From contig CM037870.1 of the NCBI GenBank assembly GCA_021292105.1, positions 64,106,083 to 64,170,082 of the forward strand: a stretch of 64,000 nt of DNA, written 5' to 3'. Below, in pieces: positions 22,080-32,664 of this stretch (position 1 is its first letter; every line of letters starts with the position of its first letter). Source of the stretch: Anadara kagoshimensis (Eukaryota > Mollusca > Bivalvia > Arcoida > Arcidae). The position numbers and the translations under genes were made by a program. A model generated the notes under the pieces. That model was not told the DNA's origin. It searched no databases and saw nothing but the letters and a program-made list of their open reading frames with translations.

Positions 22080-22205
22080 TCAAACACGAACATACACACC
22101 GGTCCATGTCCAAATCCCAATCCCAATAGCGAAGTAAAACTTAGAAAACACAGTTCGACCAGGGAAGTGAGGCCGGGTGTTTCGGAAGGATGAACACTCT
22201 TTACT
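22080..22205 (-). mobile_element. Penelope-like 3' tail fragment with compensatory hairpin change
   Basis: CGAACATACACACCGGTCC, AGCGAAGTAAAACTT and AGGGAAGTGAGGCCGGGTG match the 3' terminal region of 10518-10660. The hairpin arms read GGTGTT (22176-22181) and AACAC (22193-22197). Confidence 0.8.
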
Positions 22206-22840
22206 TTGTCTTTTTTGTAACGAACAGCAGGTGTAATATGACTAAGTTGTACTTTTTGAGTATTTTGAATATTCAAATCTGTTAATTATATGATGATTTG
22301 ATGGGTTATTAAGTTATCAATAATAAATGAAGTTAAATAACGGATTGAGCCATTACCAATATTAATCACAGCGCATTCCACTGTCTAGGTACGAACCTCA
22401 CTCGGACAGATCTTTGTGCAAGTTTGACAGTTCACTTGGTGAAGAACGGTGGTTTTCTTCGAACACTTCAGTTTTCTCTACCCCTGTACCGTTTTAGAAC
22501 AAACTGACTGCCTAGATAAAATCTATTTTTTTTCTTTCTTTATTTAATTTTTGTTGTCAGTTTCTTTTTGACTTTTTTTTAAAATTCAATTTCAATTTCT
22601 AGATATAATTAAGTTTTGGAATATAACGCGGAAATTGGATCTAATTAAGTTGGTTATTGAGAGACTAAATCATATTAGTACCAATTAAATCGTGAAAATT
22701 GAATTGAATGTGAATGATAAAAGAGGGTTAGTTATCTTAATTATCCTCAATTATAAAATGGGATCCCTTAAATCTAGATATGAATACGAATATCCTGGAC
22801 AAATTATAGGAATGAAAATTGTGAAGACAAACAAGGTACA
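22206..22840. other. No feature seen
   Basis: AT-rich spacer between the Penelope-like tail and the MITE at 22841. Nothing identifiable. Confidence 0.45.
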
Positions 22841-23135
22841 AATAAACACCATTGACCTGTCTGCTTGACCTTTATTAGAAATTTTCATATACAATGATTC
22901 ACCCAATAAACACCATTGACCTGCCCGCTTGACCTTTATTAGAAATTTTCATATACAATGATTCACCCGATACATGGGTAGTGTTAGGATTTGCAGTTAT
23001 ATAATATGTAAACAATGTAGGTTACCGATGACGTAGAAGAAAGAAATACCTGTGTTCCGTACAGATAAAAAAATATATGCGTCCTTAATAGATATTAAAA
23101 TTAAAGGTTATGCGGACAGGTTATTGTTGTTTGCG
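22841..23135 (-). mobile_element. MITE with TGACCT-pair arms (family 2), left arm duplicated
   Basis: The left arm (CACCATTGACCTGTCTGC, TTGACCTTTATT) is repeated once in tandem (~66-bp period). The right arm, AAAGGTTATGCGGACAGG, TTATTGTTGTTTGC, is its inverted partner. The interior (TAGTGTTAGGATTTGC) is shared, inverted, with the copy at 35606. Confidence 0.7.
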
Positions 23136-23299
23136 TAAACCAATATCCAAAACAAATTACATGAATGGTCCATTGTTCGTGAAGAAAAACAGGTCATCAC
23201 TAGGTCTTTGGACAAAATTCCGTATAATTTAGTGTATACTCAATACAAATATAATTAAAAGGAAATATTTAGAATCGTTATAAAATATAAACCAATTAG

Positions 23300-23395
23300 A
23301 TTTGAGTTGAGTTGAGTTGAGTTATGGTGTTTAACGTCCCAGTCAAGAATATTTTACTTATATCGAGACGTCGCCAGCTATAGGCGAAGGTACAG
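23300..23395 (-). mobile_element. 5'-truncated SINE
   Basis: Minus strand: TACCTTCGCCTATAGCTGG, CGACGTCTCGATATAAG, GACTGGGACGTTAAACACC, ending in a (CAACT)n simple tail. The tRNA head is missing. Confidence 0.75.
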
Positions 23396-23571
23396 AAATT
23401 AGAGTTTGTTTGTTCAAAGCTCCGTTAGATCGATGAACTAGCTGGATAGCGAAAAACTCTATCTTGTGTATTGAAGATATTTTTGTAATTTATGGAAAAT
23501 AATCGGTATTATCAGAAGAAGTGATTAAATTCAAAACTTTGTAGACGTTTGTTTTTAATCGTTCGTCAAGG

Positions 23572-23716
23572 TAAATCATTCTCAAAACGTGATGGATGTG
23601 GTTAGCTTGCCAGGATGTGCTTGCCCTTCGGCAGCACCTGGCCTCACTGTCCTGGTAAAAGTTGGCGTGTTTATCCGTTTTGCCAGTGATCAAAGTTTTA
23701 CTTTGGTTTTAGGATT
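23572..23716 (+). mobile_element. Penelope-like 3' tail fragment
   Basis: GTGGTTAGCTTGCCAGGATG, GTGCTTGCCCTTCGGCAGC, ACCTGGCCTCACT and CAAAGTTTTACTTTGG follow the 3' UTR of the Penelope-like element in order. The hairpin arms are kept (GTGCT/AGCAC). The adjacent SINE tail begins at its end. Confidence 0.7.
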
Positions 23717-24066
23717 GAGTTGAATTGAGTTGAGAAATGGTTTTTAACGTCCCAGTCATTAATATTCCACTTATATCTAGATGTCGCCAGCTATAGGCGA
23801 AGATGCAAAAAATTTGCCTGTGCGCTGCGCTTATGGCATTATGCAGCAGGGTTCTTTATCTTGCCAAGCCTACCGTGAAACCTGACCTCGTTTATTTTAA
23901 GTTCCCATCCGAAAGAACCGTGGCTTTCATTTCGTAACGCCGAGTACTTGGCGAAAGAACAGTCACTACCTACTTTCAAGTCTTGCGCCAGACCCGGTGT
24001 GGGCTCGAACCCAAGACGATCTCCCACTTACGGAGCGAGCACTCTATCAACTCAGCTACCCCAACC
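23716..24066 (-). mobile_element. Full-length tRNA-derived SINE
   Basis: The minus strand begins with a tRNA-like head: A box TAGCTGAGTTGATAGAG (24058-24042) and B box GGGTTCGAGCCC (24012-24001), the RNA polymerase III internal promoter. The body contains TTTCGCCAAGTACTCGGCG, and the 3' domain TCGCCTATAGCTGGCGAC, then GACTGGGACGTTAAAAACC and a (CAACT)n tail. Length is about 350 bp. It is the best copy for defining the family in this window. Confidence 0.85.
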
Positions 24067-24249
24067 AGCTATACTTTTAAGATTTTGTTTGAGTGATATG
24101 TTTGTATATGATCTGATCATTGGCAAAAGTTGAGAAAGTTTTTCCCGCTGTTAGCTCCGGTTTACACCTTGTAAGACTAATATAACAATAAATACTACTA
24201 AAGTGACAAGTGTCTCTACTGCAGGATGTTATATTATAACTCATAGTTA

Positions 24250-25174
24250 CAGTGGCGTAGCGTGCATATAAGCCAATTATCCTGTGCTTGAACATTATTT
24301 TTTGTCATTATGTACGAATGAAAATAAAATACAAAATACATGTATCGCGAAAACAAAAAATTATTTTTTCAAATCTTAAACAGAAATATCGTCTCGCTCC
24401 TAGTCTTGTAGTTATTAGTTATAAGCCAATGGGTTCGTCTAACTCGGATGAAAAGCCGTGTGCATTTTCCTGGAATGTAAGTGTGATCAAATGCCAAGAT
24501 CCAGCTCAAATTTTTACTGAAGATATGAAGGATGAAAGCGTTAAACCATTTTTAGGGTTAACAATTTCAGTTTCCCAATTGGGTGAATTAAACTCTAATC
24601 CGAGACCCTATATGAATTCAGAACAGAATAAAATAGACTAATAGAAGGTGGACTGGTTAGTTGAGTTGTGGAAATCAAAGTCAACCATCCAGGTGTAGAC
24701 CACGCTCGACGTTGCTTAACTTCTTGTTAATCAGTACATTTTTCATATTAACATTCATGTTAATCCATAATCCATAGACCCAGTAGAAATGTCTATATTA
24801 GAGAGCAAGATTGATTGATTGAATGATATCTTACGTCCAAGATTATTTCACTTATTATAAATATCGAGACGTCACCAGCTGTAGGTGAAGTAACAGAATT
24901 TTGACATTCGCAGTGCGCTCAGGGCAAAGTGCGATTAATGTTCTTTAACGTTGCAACACTCACTGTGAGACGGGCATCATTTTTAATTTTCGTCCCTTTT
25001 TACCGATGTAAATATTGATTTAGAATGCAGAAAAATGCATCAATTGCTCCATTTTTTCAAAATTTTCCAGATCTTGGTGGAGCATACCACTGTAAAACTT
25101 AGGACGCGACTACGGCGCGTTTGGTGCCTTTTGTACCAGGCTTGCGCATATATTCCTTTCACGCTACGCCACTG
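24250..25174. mobile_element. hAT-like non-autonomous element with CAGTGGCGTAGCGTG ends
   Basis: CAGTGGCGTAGCGTG at 24250 and its exact complement ending at 25174 form the termini. A SINE (24808-25010) lies inside. The 8-bp flanks (CATAGTTA and AGTTGTGT) do not match, so the target duplication has decayed or the boundary is off. CAGNGGCG termini are typical of hAT elements. Confidence 0.65.
24808..25010 (-). mobile_element. SINE copy with (AATC)n tail, nested in the hAT-like element
   Basis: Minus strand contains TTACTTCACCTACAGCTGG, TGACGTCTCGATATTTA and a TTGGACGTAAGATATC end followed by (AATC)n. The tRNA head is absent or unrecognisable. Confidence 0.65.
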
Positions 25175-26130
25175 AGTTGTGTCGTTGATAATTTTAAAAG
25201 AAGGCTGTGAATTTATTTTTGGTAAAAAAACATATATACAAACATACCATGACCAAGACAACCCTTTATTAAACAGACTAAAGCATTGTATAGAGTGGAG
25301 TTAATAATTCTTAAGATTCTTTAACTAACGGGAGTAGCCATTTCTGGAGACCATAGTGTCCAGAGAAAACCGCCTACATGTACCTTCGGTATTTTTCACA
25401 TCTAACACATCTTCTAACACCAGGATTAGTCCTAAGTGGAATAGGAACCTAGGTGGCGATAGATACAGTGGTCAGACATCGTGTGTGCTTTAGACAACTA
25501 AGTCATGATGGTCATAAAACGTCTAGACAAACCCTTTATTTAACAGAGCCAGCATGGACAAACCCTTTGTTTAATAGTCAGCATGGACGCCATCATTACA
25601 ATTACAGTAAGCCCAAAGTAATGATCACGTTACATGTCTGTATGCATGTATATACATTTATATTGGATTGGTAATATTTTACAGGATCAAATGACACGCA
25701 AGATAATCTATTATTGGTCCTAAATAATATATGTACTCAAGACAAAAATAATCAAGTAGTCGTTTTTTATCTCTGCAACAACAATAATTTATTGACTACT
25801 ACGCTTAATAAACAACTGCTACTTCCTGGTATGCAGTGTGCAGAAATCCAAGTAAATGAACTTCATCTAAAACCTTATTAAATTATAATTATCTAAAAAT
25901 AATCTGCTTAATCAAAGTGCTTATTTTAGTTATACTTGCATCATACTCTGTATTAATTTTTAGTTGGAATTATTATGTAAATAAACAACGAATTTGGAGT
26001 GTAATATTGCTGTTTTACGTCTTGATCAAGGTTTTTTTATGAATCTGTCTTATCTAGGATGGAAGAGGTGAACCGCCGTACCATGAGAAAACCGCCAAAC
26101 GCGTCAATTGACGTTACTAAATAAATACTG
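25175..26130. other. No firm feature
   Basis: Contains short repeats (GACAAACCCTTTATT and ...TTTGTTTAA twice, ~25257 and ~25525-25575) and two loosely similar AACCGCC-containing stretches (25375 and 26070) that may be SINE debris. No gene. Confidence 0.4.
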
Positions 26131-26134
26131 ATCG

Positions 26135-26814
26135 GACATTACCGACGGTATCGTCTGATCTATGGTGTGACATTACGGACGGTATCGTCTGATCTATGGT
26201 GTGACATAACGGACGGTGTCGTCTGATCTATGGTGTGACGTTACGGACGGTATCATCTGATCTATGGTGTGACGTTACGGACGGTATCGTATGATCTATG
26301 GTGTGACATTACGGACGGTATCGTCTGATCTATGGTGTGACATTACGGACGGTATCGTCTAATCTATGGTGTGACATTACGGACGGTATCGTCTGATCTA
26401 TGGTGTGACATTACGGACGGTATCGTCTGATCTATGGTGTGACATTACGGACGGTGTCGTCTCATCTATGGTGTGACGTTACGGACGGTATCGTCTGATC
26501 TATGGTGTGACATTATGGACGGTATCGTCTGATCTATGGTGTGACATTATGGACGGTATCATCTGATCTAGGGTGTGACATTACGGACGGTATCGTCTGA
26601 TCTATGGTGTGATATTACGGACGGTGTCGTCTCATCTATGGTGTGACGTTACGGACGGTATCGTCTGATCTATGGTGTGACATTACGGACGGTATCGTCT
26701 GATCTATGGTGTGACGTTACGGACGGTATCGTCTGATCTATGGTGTGACATTACGGACGGTATCGTCTGATCTATGGTGTGACATTACGGACGGTATCGT
26801 CTGATCTATGGTGT
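26135..26814. repeat. Minisatellite, 34-bp unit, 20 copies
   Basis: The unit is GACATTACGGACGGTATCGT followed by CTGATCTATGGTGT. The copies differ by single substitutions such as GACGTT/GACATT, GGTGTCG/GGTATCG and CTCATC/CTGATC. Runs of variant types alternate, indicating higher-order duplication. Each unit has three CpG sites in an otherwise CpG-poor region. Confidence 0.95.
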
Positions 26815-27684
26815 CATATGTTGGAGAACATTTTCCTGCTCGTGTACAAAATGTACGATTGTCTTATGTATAATCAATAGAATGTCACAACAACTAACAG
26901 ATTAACACAATCGATGATTATAAACTTTAGAGTTACACATTGCAAAATATATCCACTAAGTTCAACATATCTCACCTTTCGTTAACTTTATAAAGCCTTT
27001 TAAATATAGCCATTACTGTCATTATAGTCATTCTTTCGTGATATTTCTTATTTTTATTCACGTTATTATGCCTTTTATATCTGTTATTCTTGAACATAAT
27101 AGGATTCGTTATACATTTATATGTCATGTGCTACTTTGGAATTTTTATAAAATAATGCATTAAAAGTAACACATGACATATACATGACATATACTTATAA
27201 TAGTCTTGACTCACTATTTCATCTATTTACAGTATGCCTTGTTTTCTTGTCACATTGAACCACCTGCTGTCAATTTGAAAATTAGACGATCAAAAGTCAA
27301 AAGTGAAAGTCTACTCATTACTTAAATACAGAATGATTTAAAGTGAAACCACGCCTAATAAGAACAAAACAGTTCTGGGAGCACGGAAAACATTGTTTGC
27401 AAATGTACTATCTGACCCCATGCTTTAGATAACATGACAGATATATAAAGATACGACCTTTATTTGGGAGTATATACGAGGGGTGTTCACTGATTACTTT
27501 ATATAGTTGTTTCAGTTTTTGTTCTTTACGTGACACATCATTTACATCATTTTCTGTATGATAATTTCACTTTTCAGTAATTTCATGATAATTATTTTAT
27601 TGACACTAGTATATGTAATATGAAGCGAATAAAAGACCCAAAGAAGACTAAGATAATGAAATAATTTAAAGAACACCGTACTGC
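26815..27684. other. No feature seen
   Basis: AT-rich sequence with a small local repeat of ACATGACATATAC near 27172-27193. Otherwise nothing supportable. Confidence 0.45.
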
Positions 27685-27985
27685 CTACTTGTCTTTCTTC
27701 TTTAATCCTGGTAGGTCATAAGATCGACACAAAGTCTTTCCAATCAGCTCTGTTCTCCCTTCAATTCGCATGGGACATAAGTTAGACATATTATTTCAAT
27801 CAACTCTGTTCTACACCTTGTAAGCTTATAAATCAACATAATTTTTTTTCAATCAGTTATGTTCTTCAATCTGGACGAATCATGAGATCAACACGATGGC
27901 TTTGTAAACGGCTGTGTTCTTCTGTTTGTCAACCATAAAAACGAAACATAGTATTTCAAAACATTTCTGTTCTTTGCCTTTTGCT
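27685..27985. repeat. Highly degenerate tandem repeat, ~55-bp period, about five units
   Basis: Units share CATAAGATCGACA...TTTCAATCA(A/G)CT(C/A)TGTTCT in order, e.g. near 27740, 27795, 27850, 27905, 27960. Substitution is heavy, so this is an old array. Confidence 0.55.
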
Positions 27986-28756
27986 CTATGTCATTACATT
28001 TTTTGTTCTATTTCAAGATTATTAATTCGTGTGATGTTTGATCAACAAAATGTCTGTTAGTAGTAGTTTGTTTTAGTTTATCGTCAGAACAACAGTTTTT
28101 AACGAACTGGTTCTCTGAATATCAAAAATAGTTAGTGAGGTTTTACAAAACAGCTTAAAATAGAATATATAGACTACATAAGGCATTCTTTTAATTGATT
28201 GTGAATATTTTGTACCATTTAAATACTACTAGTATTCGAATATGCTTAACCCTTTTTGCTGGTAAACGGACATATGTGTCTTCTACCTACTGTCTGTCAC
28301 ACGGAAAGATATCGTCCTTTCAATGGAACTTAAAACTCCTGGTTACAAGACTAAAAGAAGCTTTTATAGTTTTGTTTAGTACACCACATGATAAATTGTA
28401 GGAAATTGATGGGATATGTACATGAACACTATTTGGTATAGTTTTTGTCTGTCCATAGCAACGAGCCTAGTACCCTTGACAGCAAGGTACTATTATTTTT
28501 CCAGACGGGTGCTATACTTTTTGCACGCGCCACCTTGGGAACGAGAGCGCAATTTTGTAAACAAACATGGCGTCAAAATTCGGCGATGAGGACCATAACA
28601 AATTCATTTCTGACCTAATTATACACTACACAATTCAAATTACCTGTGTGTTATATGTCTAAATGTTTATCGGCCACGCAATGGTTAGAATGTACTATGC
28701 ATTTAAGTGTCATGTGATGTACTAAATACATTATTATGTTTTTCTTTCGGGACCAG
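27986..28756. other. Mostly featureless flank of the Harbinger-like array
   Basis: Near 28471-28500 TAGTACC...GGTACTA forms a small inverted repeat. It is followed by a GC-richer stretch (GCACGCGCC, GAGAGCGC) and an ATG in good context at 28567 that opens only ~30 codons (MASKFGDEDHNKF). This could be the relic of a transposon promoter and first exon, but no family can be assigned. Confidence 0.35.
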
Positions 28757-30735
28757 GCCCCGGTTTCACAATCATTCCTTAACTTAAGAATTTCCTTAAC
28801 TTATGTTTTTTCCTTAAATTTAAGATTTTTCTTAAAGTTAAGAAAAAAAGCGTTTCACAATATTTTCTTAACTTAAATGTCTCCTTAACTTAAGATTTTT
28901 TCCTTAAATATTTAAGGAAGCAAAATCATGTCCTTAAATATTTAAGGAAATTTCCGTAGGAAAACAAAATGGAGTTTTTTAGACGCCTGAGACAAATATT
29001 TATATTTATTACTGATTATATTGCATTGAAACGCCGAGGAGGAGAAAAGAGAAAGTTTTTCGCCGGCTGTCATTACTAGATCAATTAAACAGGCGTGATT
29101 TCTTCACCGTTTTCACCTGTAGATCGATGTTTATCTATATGAAAAAGGAGGTCAATGGGCCTTAAACGTTCACCTGAGCCTATTGCATTAATTATGGAGA
29201 AAATTCTAATTTTCAGCAGTCGGGACCAATATGCAAGGATATTTGCAAATTACATGTATAACATATCTAAAGTCTACATGCAGTATATTTATAAACAGCA
29301 AAAATAAATAAATAAATAAATAAATAAATAAAAATTTTAAAAAGTTTTCGTTTTCGCAACCTGGGTAACCAGTGCGCGACATTCAAATGTGCGCGCGATA
29401 TGACGTCGATTATTTATTTATTTATTTATTTATTTATTATGGATAAGTCAACATTATATTTTTGATATATCATATCCATAAAATGTTAGCAGTACTCTTT
29501 GGGCGTATGTGACACGTTTACGTGACTTCTGTGTACTGCGGTCAATTTGTCCTTTTCTTATAGAGGAAACGGATTGTATTTTCACGAAAAACCCTGTTTT
29601 TCCTTGATTACACATTAAATAGAATCACACATTCGGATTTATGTAATATTCAATTCACTGGTCTCGTTGCATAGAAAATTATTCAACTCGTTTAGTATAT
29701 TTAATATTACATAAGCACTCATTATACTTGCCCATGCAAAATGTTATTACATGAGGTTTTGCAGATATATTGACTGACAGATATCAGTAATTTCAGCAAT
29801 TTCCCCCTATAGTGCCTTGCCTTTTCCCAGTTTGGGTCCTACAGCTAAGACTTGTGCAGGGCCCCAGGAGGTAAGATCCCATCATCTGTGCATGTATAAT
29901 CAAATTAGTCCAGTAGTTTTGGAGTAGAAGATTAAAATGTAAAGTTTACGCACGACGGAGAACGCACGATCCACATGACAAACAACGCATGACGAACGGA
30001 CAGTGTGCAAGAGCTCACCCGAGCTAAAAAAAATCGCAAATAATTTGTTATACGCCTGTTTGACCTCAAAAGCAATAACAGATCATAACAAATAAATGAT
30101 AAAGATACTTAGTATGCAGCTTACACTGTCCACAGATTGCGCTTTGCATGGTAATTTCGGCCTTCCTCTTTTATTTACACCGGGCCTTTAAAATTGCCAA
30201 AAAATTCTTCCTCATTCTGTATTTTTTTCAGCAAGGGAGTTCGCCTAGTTGGCCGATCCTTTTTTTTAATATTTTATTTATTTATATAAATAATATATTT
30301 TAATATATTTTTATAAATAATATTATTTATATATTTATTCTCCATTGAACCTTTATTTATTGCATTTAGTACTAGTAGAAGACAGCTGTGTGTGTAAACA
30401 TAATTGTAGACTTTTATTATTTAAGATTGTATACCTTGAAAACGTATTCCTAACACTTAACTTAGTGGTGTTCGAAAATAATCGAGGAAAATCCGAATCC
30501 AAGATGAAGAAGCGAAATTTTATAATACTTTTTATGTTTTAAACGCAAAAGATTTCCAAAGAGGCCGCTCGTATGCTTGAAAACATTTCCTTAGCTAAGA
30601 TTTTCCTTAAATATTTAAGGAAAATTTAAGGAAACATTGTGAAACGCGATTTAAGGAAATTCTTAGCTAAGGACGAAAATAAAGAAATAAGGTTAAGGAA
30701 ATTCTTAAGTTAAGGAATGATTGTGAAACCGGGGC
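28757..30735 (+). mobile_element. PIF/Harbinger-like element, copy 1 of 3
   Basis: Termini are GCCCCGGTTTCACAATCATT and the inverted AATGATTGTGAAACCGGGGC, flanked by CAG on both sides (28754-28756, 30736-30738), a 3-bp duplication as in PIF/Harbinger. The subterminal parts are inverted runs of CCTTAA and TTAAGG. A short coding relic (~29030-29120) can be read as RRRKEKVFRRLSLLDQLNRR, which loosely resembles the N-terminal region of Harbinger transposases; later exons are missing, so the unit is non-autonomous. An inner (AAAT)n...(ATTT)n foldback lies at ~29304-29438. Confidence 0.65.
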
Positions 30736-30738
30736 CAG

Positions 30739-32661
30739 AAAACATTCCTTAACTTAAGAATTTCCTTAACTTATGTTTTTTCCTTAAATTTAAGATTTTT
30801 CTTAAAGTTAAGGAAAAAAGCGTTTCACAATATTTTCTTAACTGAAATGTCTCCTTAAATTAAGATTTTTTCCTTAAATATTTAAGGAAGCAAAATCATG
30901 TCCTTAAATATTTAAGGACATTTCCGTAGGAAAACAAAATGGAGTGTTTTCAGACGCCTGAGACAAATATTTATTATTTATTACTGATTATATTGCATTT
31001 AAACGCCGAGGAGGAGAAAAGAGGAAGTTTTTTCGCCGGCTGTCATTACTAGATCAATTAAACAGGCGTGATTTCTTCACCGTTTTTCACCTGTAGATCG
31101 ATGTATATCTATATGAAAAAGGAGGTCAATGGGCCTTAAACGCTCACCTGAGCCTATTGCATTAATTACGGAGAAAATTCAAATTTTCAGCAGTCGGGAC
31201 CAATATGCAAGGATATATGCAAATTGATTATGGCATAAAAATACTATATACATGTATAACATATCTAAAGTCTACATGCAGTATATTTATAAACAGCAAA
31301 AATAAATAAATAAATACAATTTTTGAAAAGTTTTCGTTTTCGCAACCTGGGTAACCAGCGTCGATATGACGTCGATTTTTTATTTATTTATTTATTTATT
31401 TATGGATAAGTCAACATTAAATTTTTGACATATCATATCCATAAAATGTTAGCAATACTCTTTGGGCGTATGTGACACGTTTACGTGACTTCTATGTACT
31501 GCGGTCAATTTGTCCTTTTCCTATAGAGGAAACGGATTGTATTTGTTTTTCCTTGATTACACATTAAATAGAATCACACATTCGGATTTATGTAATATTC
31601 AATTCACTAGTCTCGTTGCATAGAAAATTATTCAACTCGTTCAGTATATTTAATATTACATAAGCACTCATTATACTTGCCCATGCAAAATGTTATTACA
31701 TTTTGCAGATATATTGACTGACAGATATCAGTAATTTCAGCAATTTCCCCCTATAGTGCCTTGCCTTTTCCCAGCTAAGACTTGTGCAGGGCCCCAGGAG
31801 GTCAAATTCCATCATCTGTGCATGTATAATCAAATTAGTCCAGTAGTTTTGGAGTAGAAGATTAAAATGTAAAGTTTACGCACGACGGAGAACGCACGAC
31901 ACATGACAAACAACGCATGACGAACGGACAGTGTCCGAAAGCTCACCTGAGCTAAAAAAAAATCGCAGTTAATTTGTTATACGCCTGTTTGACCTCAGAA
32001 GCAATAACAGATCATAACAAATAAATGATAAAGATACTTAGTATGCAGCTTACACTGTCCATAGATTACGCTTTGCATGGTAATTTCGGCCTTCCTCTTT
32101 TATTTCCACCGGGCCTTTAAAATTGCCAAAAAATTCTTCCTCATTCTGTATTTTTTCAGCAAGGGAGTTCGCCCAGTTGGCCGATCCTTTTTTTAAATAT
32201 TTTATTTATTTATTAAATAATATATTTTAATATATTTTATAAATAATATTATTTATATAGTTATTCTCCATTGAACCTTTATTTATTGCATTTAGGACTA
32301 GTAGAAGACAGCTGTGTGTGTAAACATAATTGTAGACTTTTATTATTTAAGATTGTATACCTTGAAAACGTATTCCTAACACTTAACTTAGTGGTGCTCG
32401 AAAATAATCGAGGAAAATCCGAATCCAAGATGAAGAAGCGGATTTTTATAATACTTTTTATGTTTTAAACGCAAAAGATTTCCAAAGAGGCCGCTCGTAT
32501 GCTTGAAAACATTTCCTTAGCTAAGATTTTCCTTAAATATTTAAGGAAAATTTAAGGAATCATTGTGAAACGCGATTTAAGGAAATTCTTAGCTAAGGAC
32601 GAAAATAAAGAAATAAGGTTAAGGAAATTCTTAAGTTAAGGAATGATTGTGAAACCGGGGC
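30739..32661 (+). mobile_element. PIF/Harbinger-like element, copy 2 of 3
   Basis: Closely similar to copy 1 over its whole length, with small deletions. Its left terminus is trimmed: it starts at AAAACATTCCTTAACTTAAG right after the CAG that ends copy 1. The right end is complete and again followed by CAG. A 65-codon open frame (32271-32468) is shared with copy 1 (30345-30542) only because the DNA is duplicated. Confidence 0.65.
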
Positions 32662-32664
32662 CAG

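Noticed and set aside
24001..24066. Possible tRNA gene with A and B boxes
   Set aside because: The boxes are good, but no acceptor stem closes and the sequence continues into a SINE body and tail.
26135..26814. CRISPR array
   Set aside because: Units are contiguous with no unique spacers; the genome context is animal, so this is a minisatellite.
28567..28660. ATG in good context opening MASKFGDEDHNKF
   Set aside because: Only about 30 codons, no domain, no following exon identified; kept only as a remark on the flank.
30345..32468. Conserved 65-codon frames in two Harbinger-like copies
   Set aside because: Copies 1 and 2 are nearly identical throughout, so conservation says nothing about coding; copy 3 does not keep the frame.
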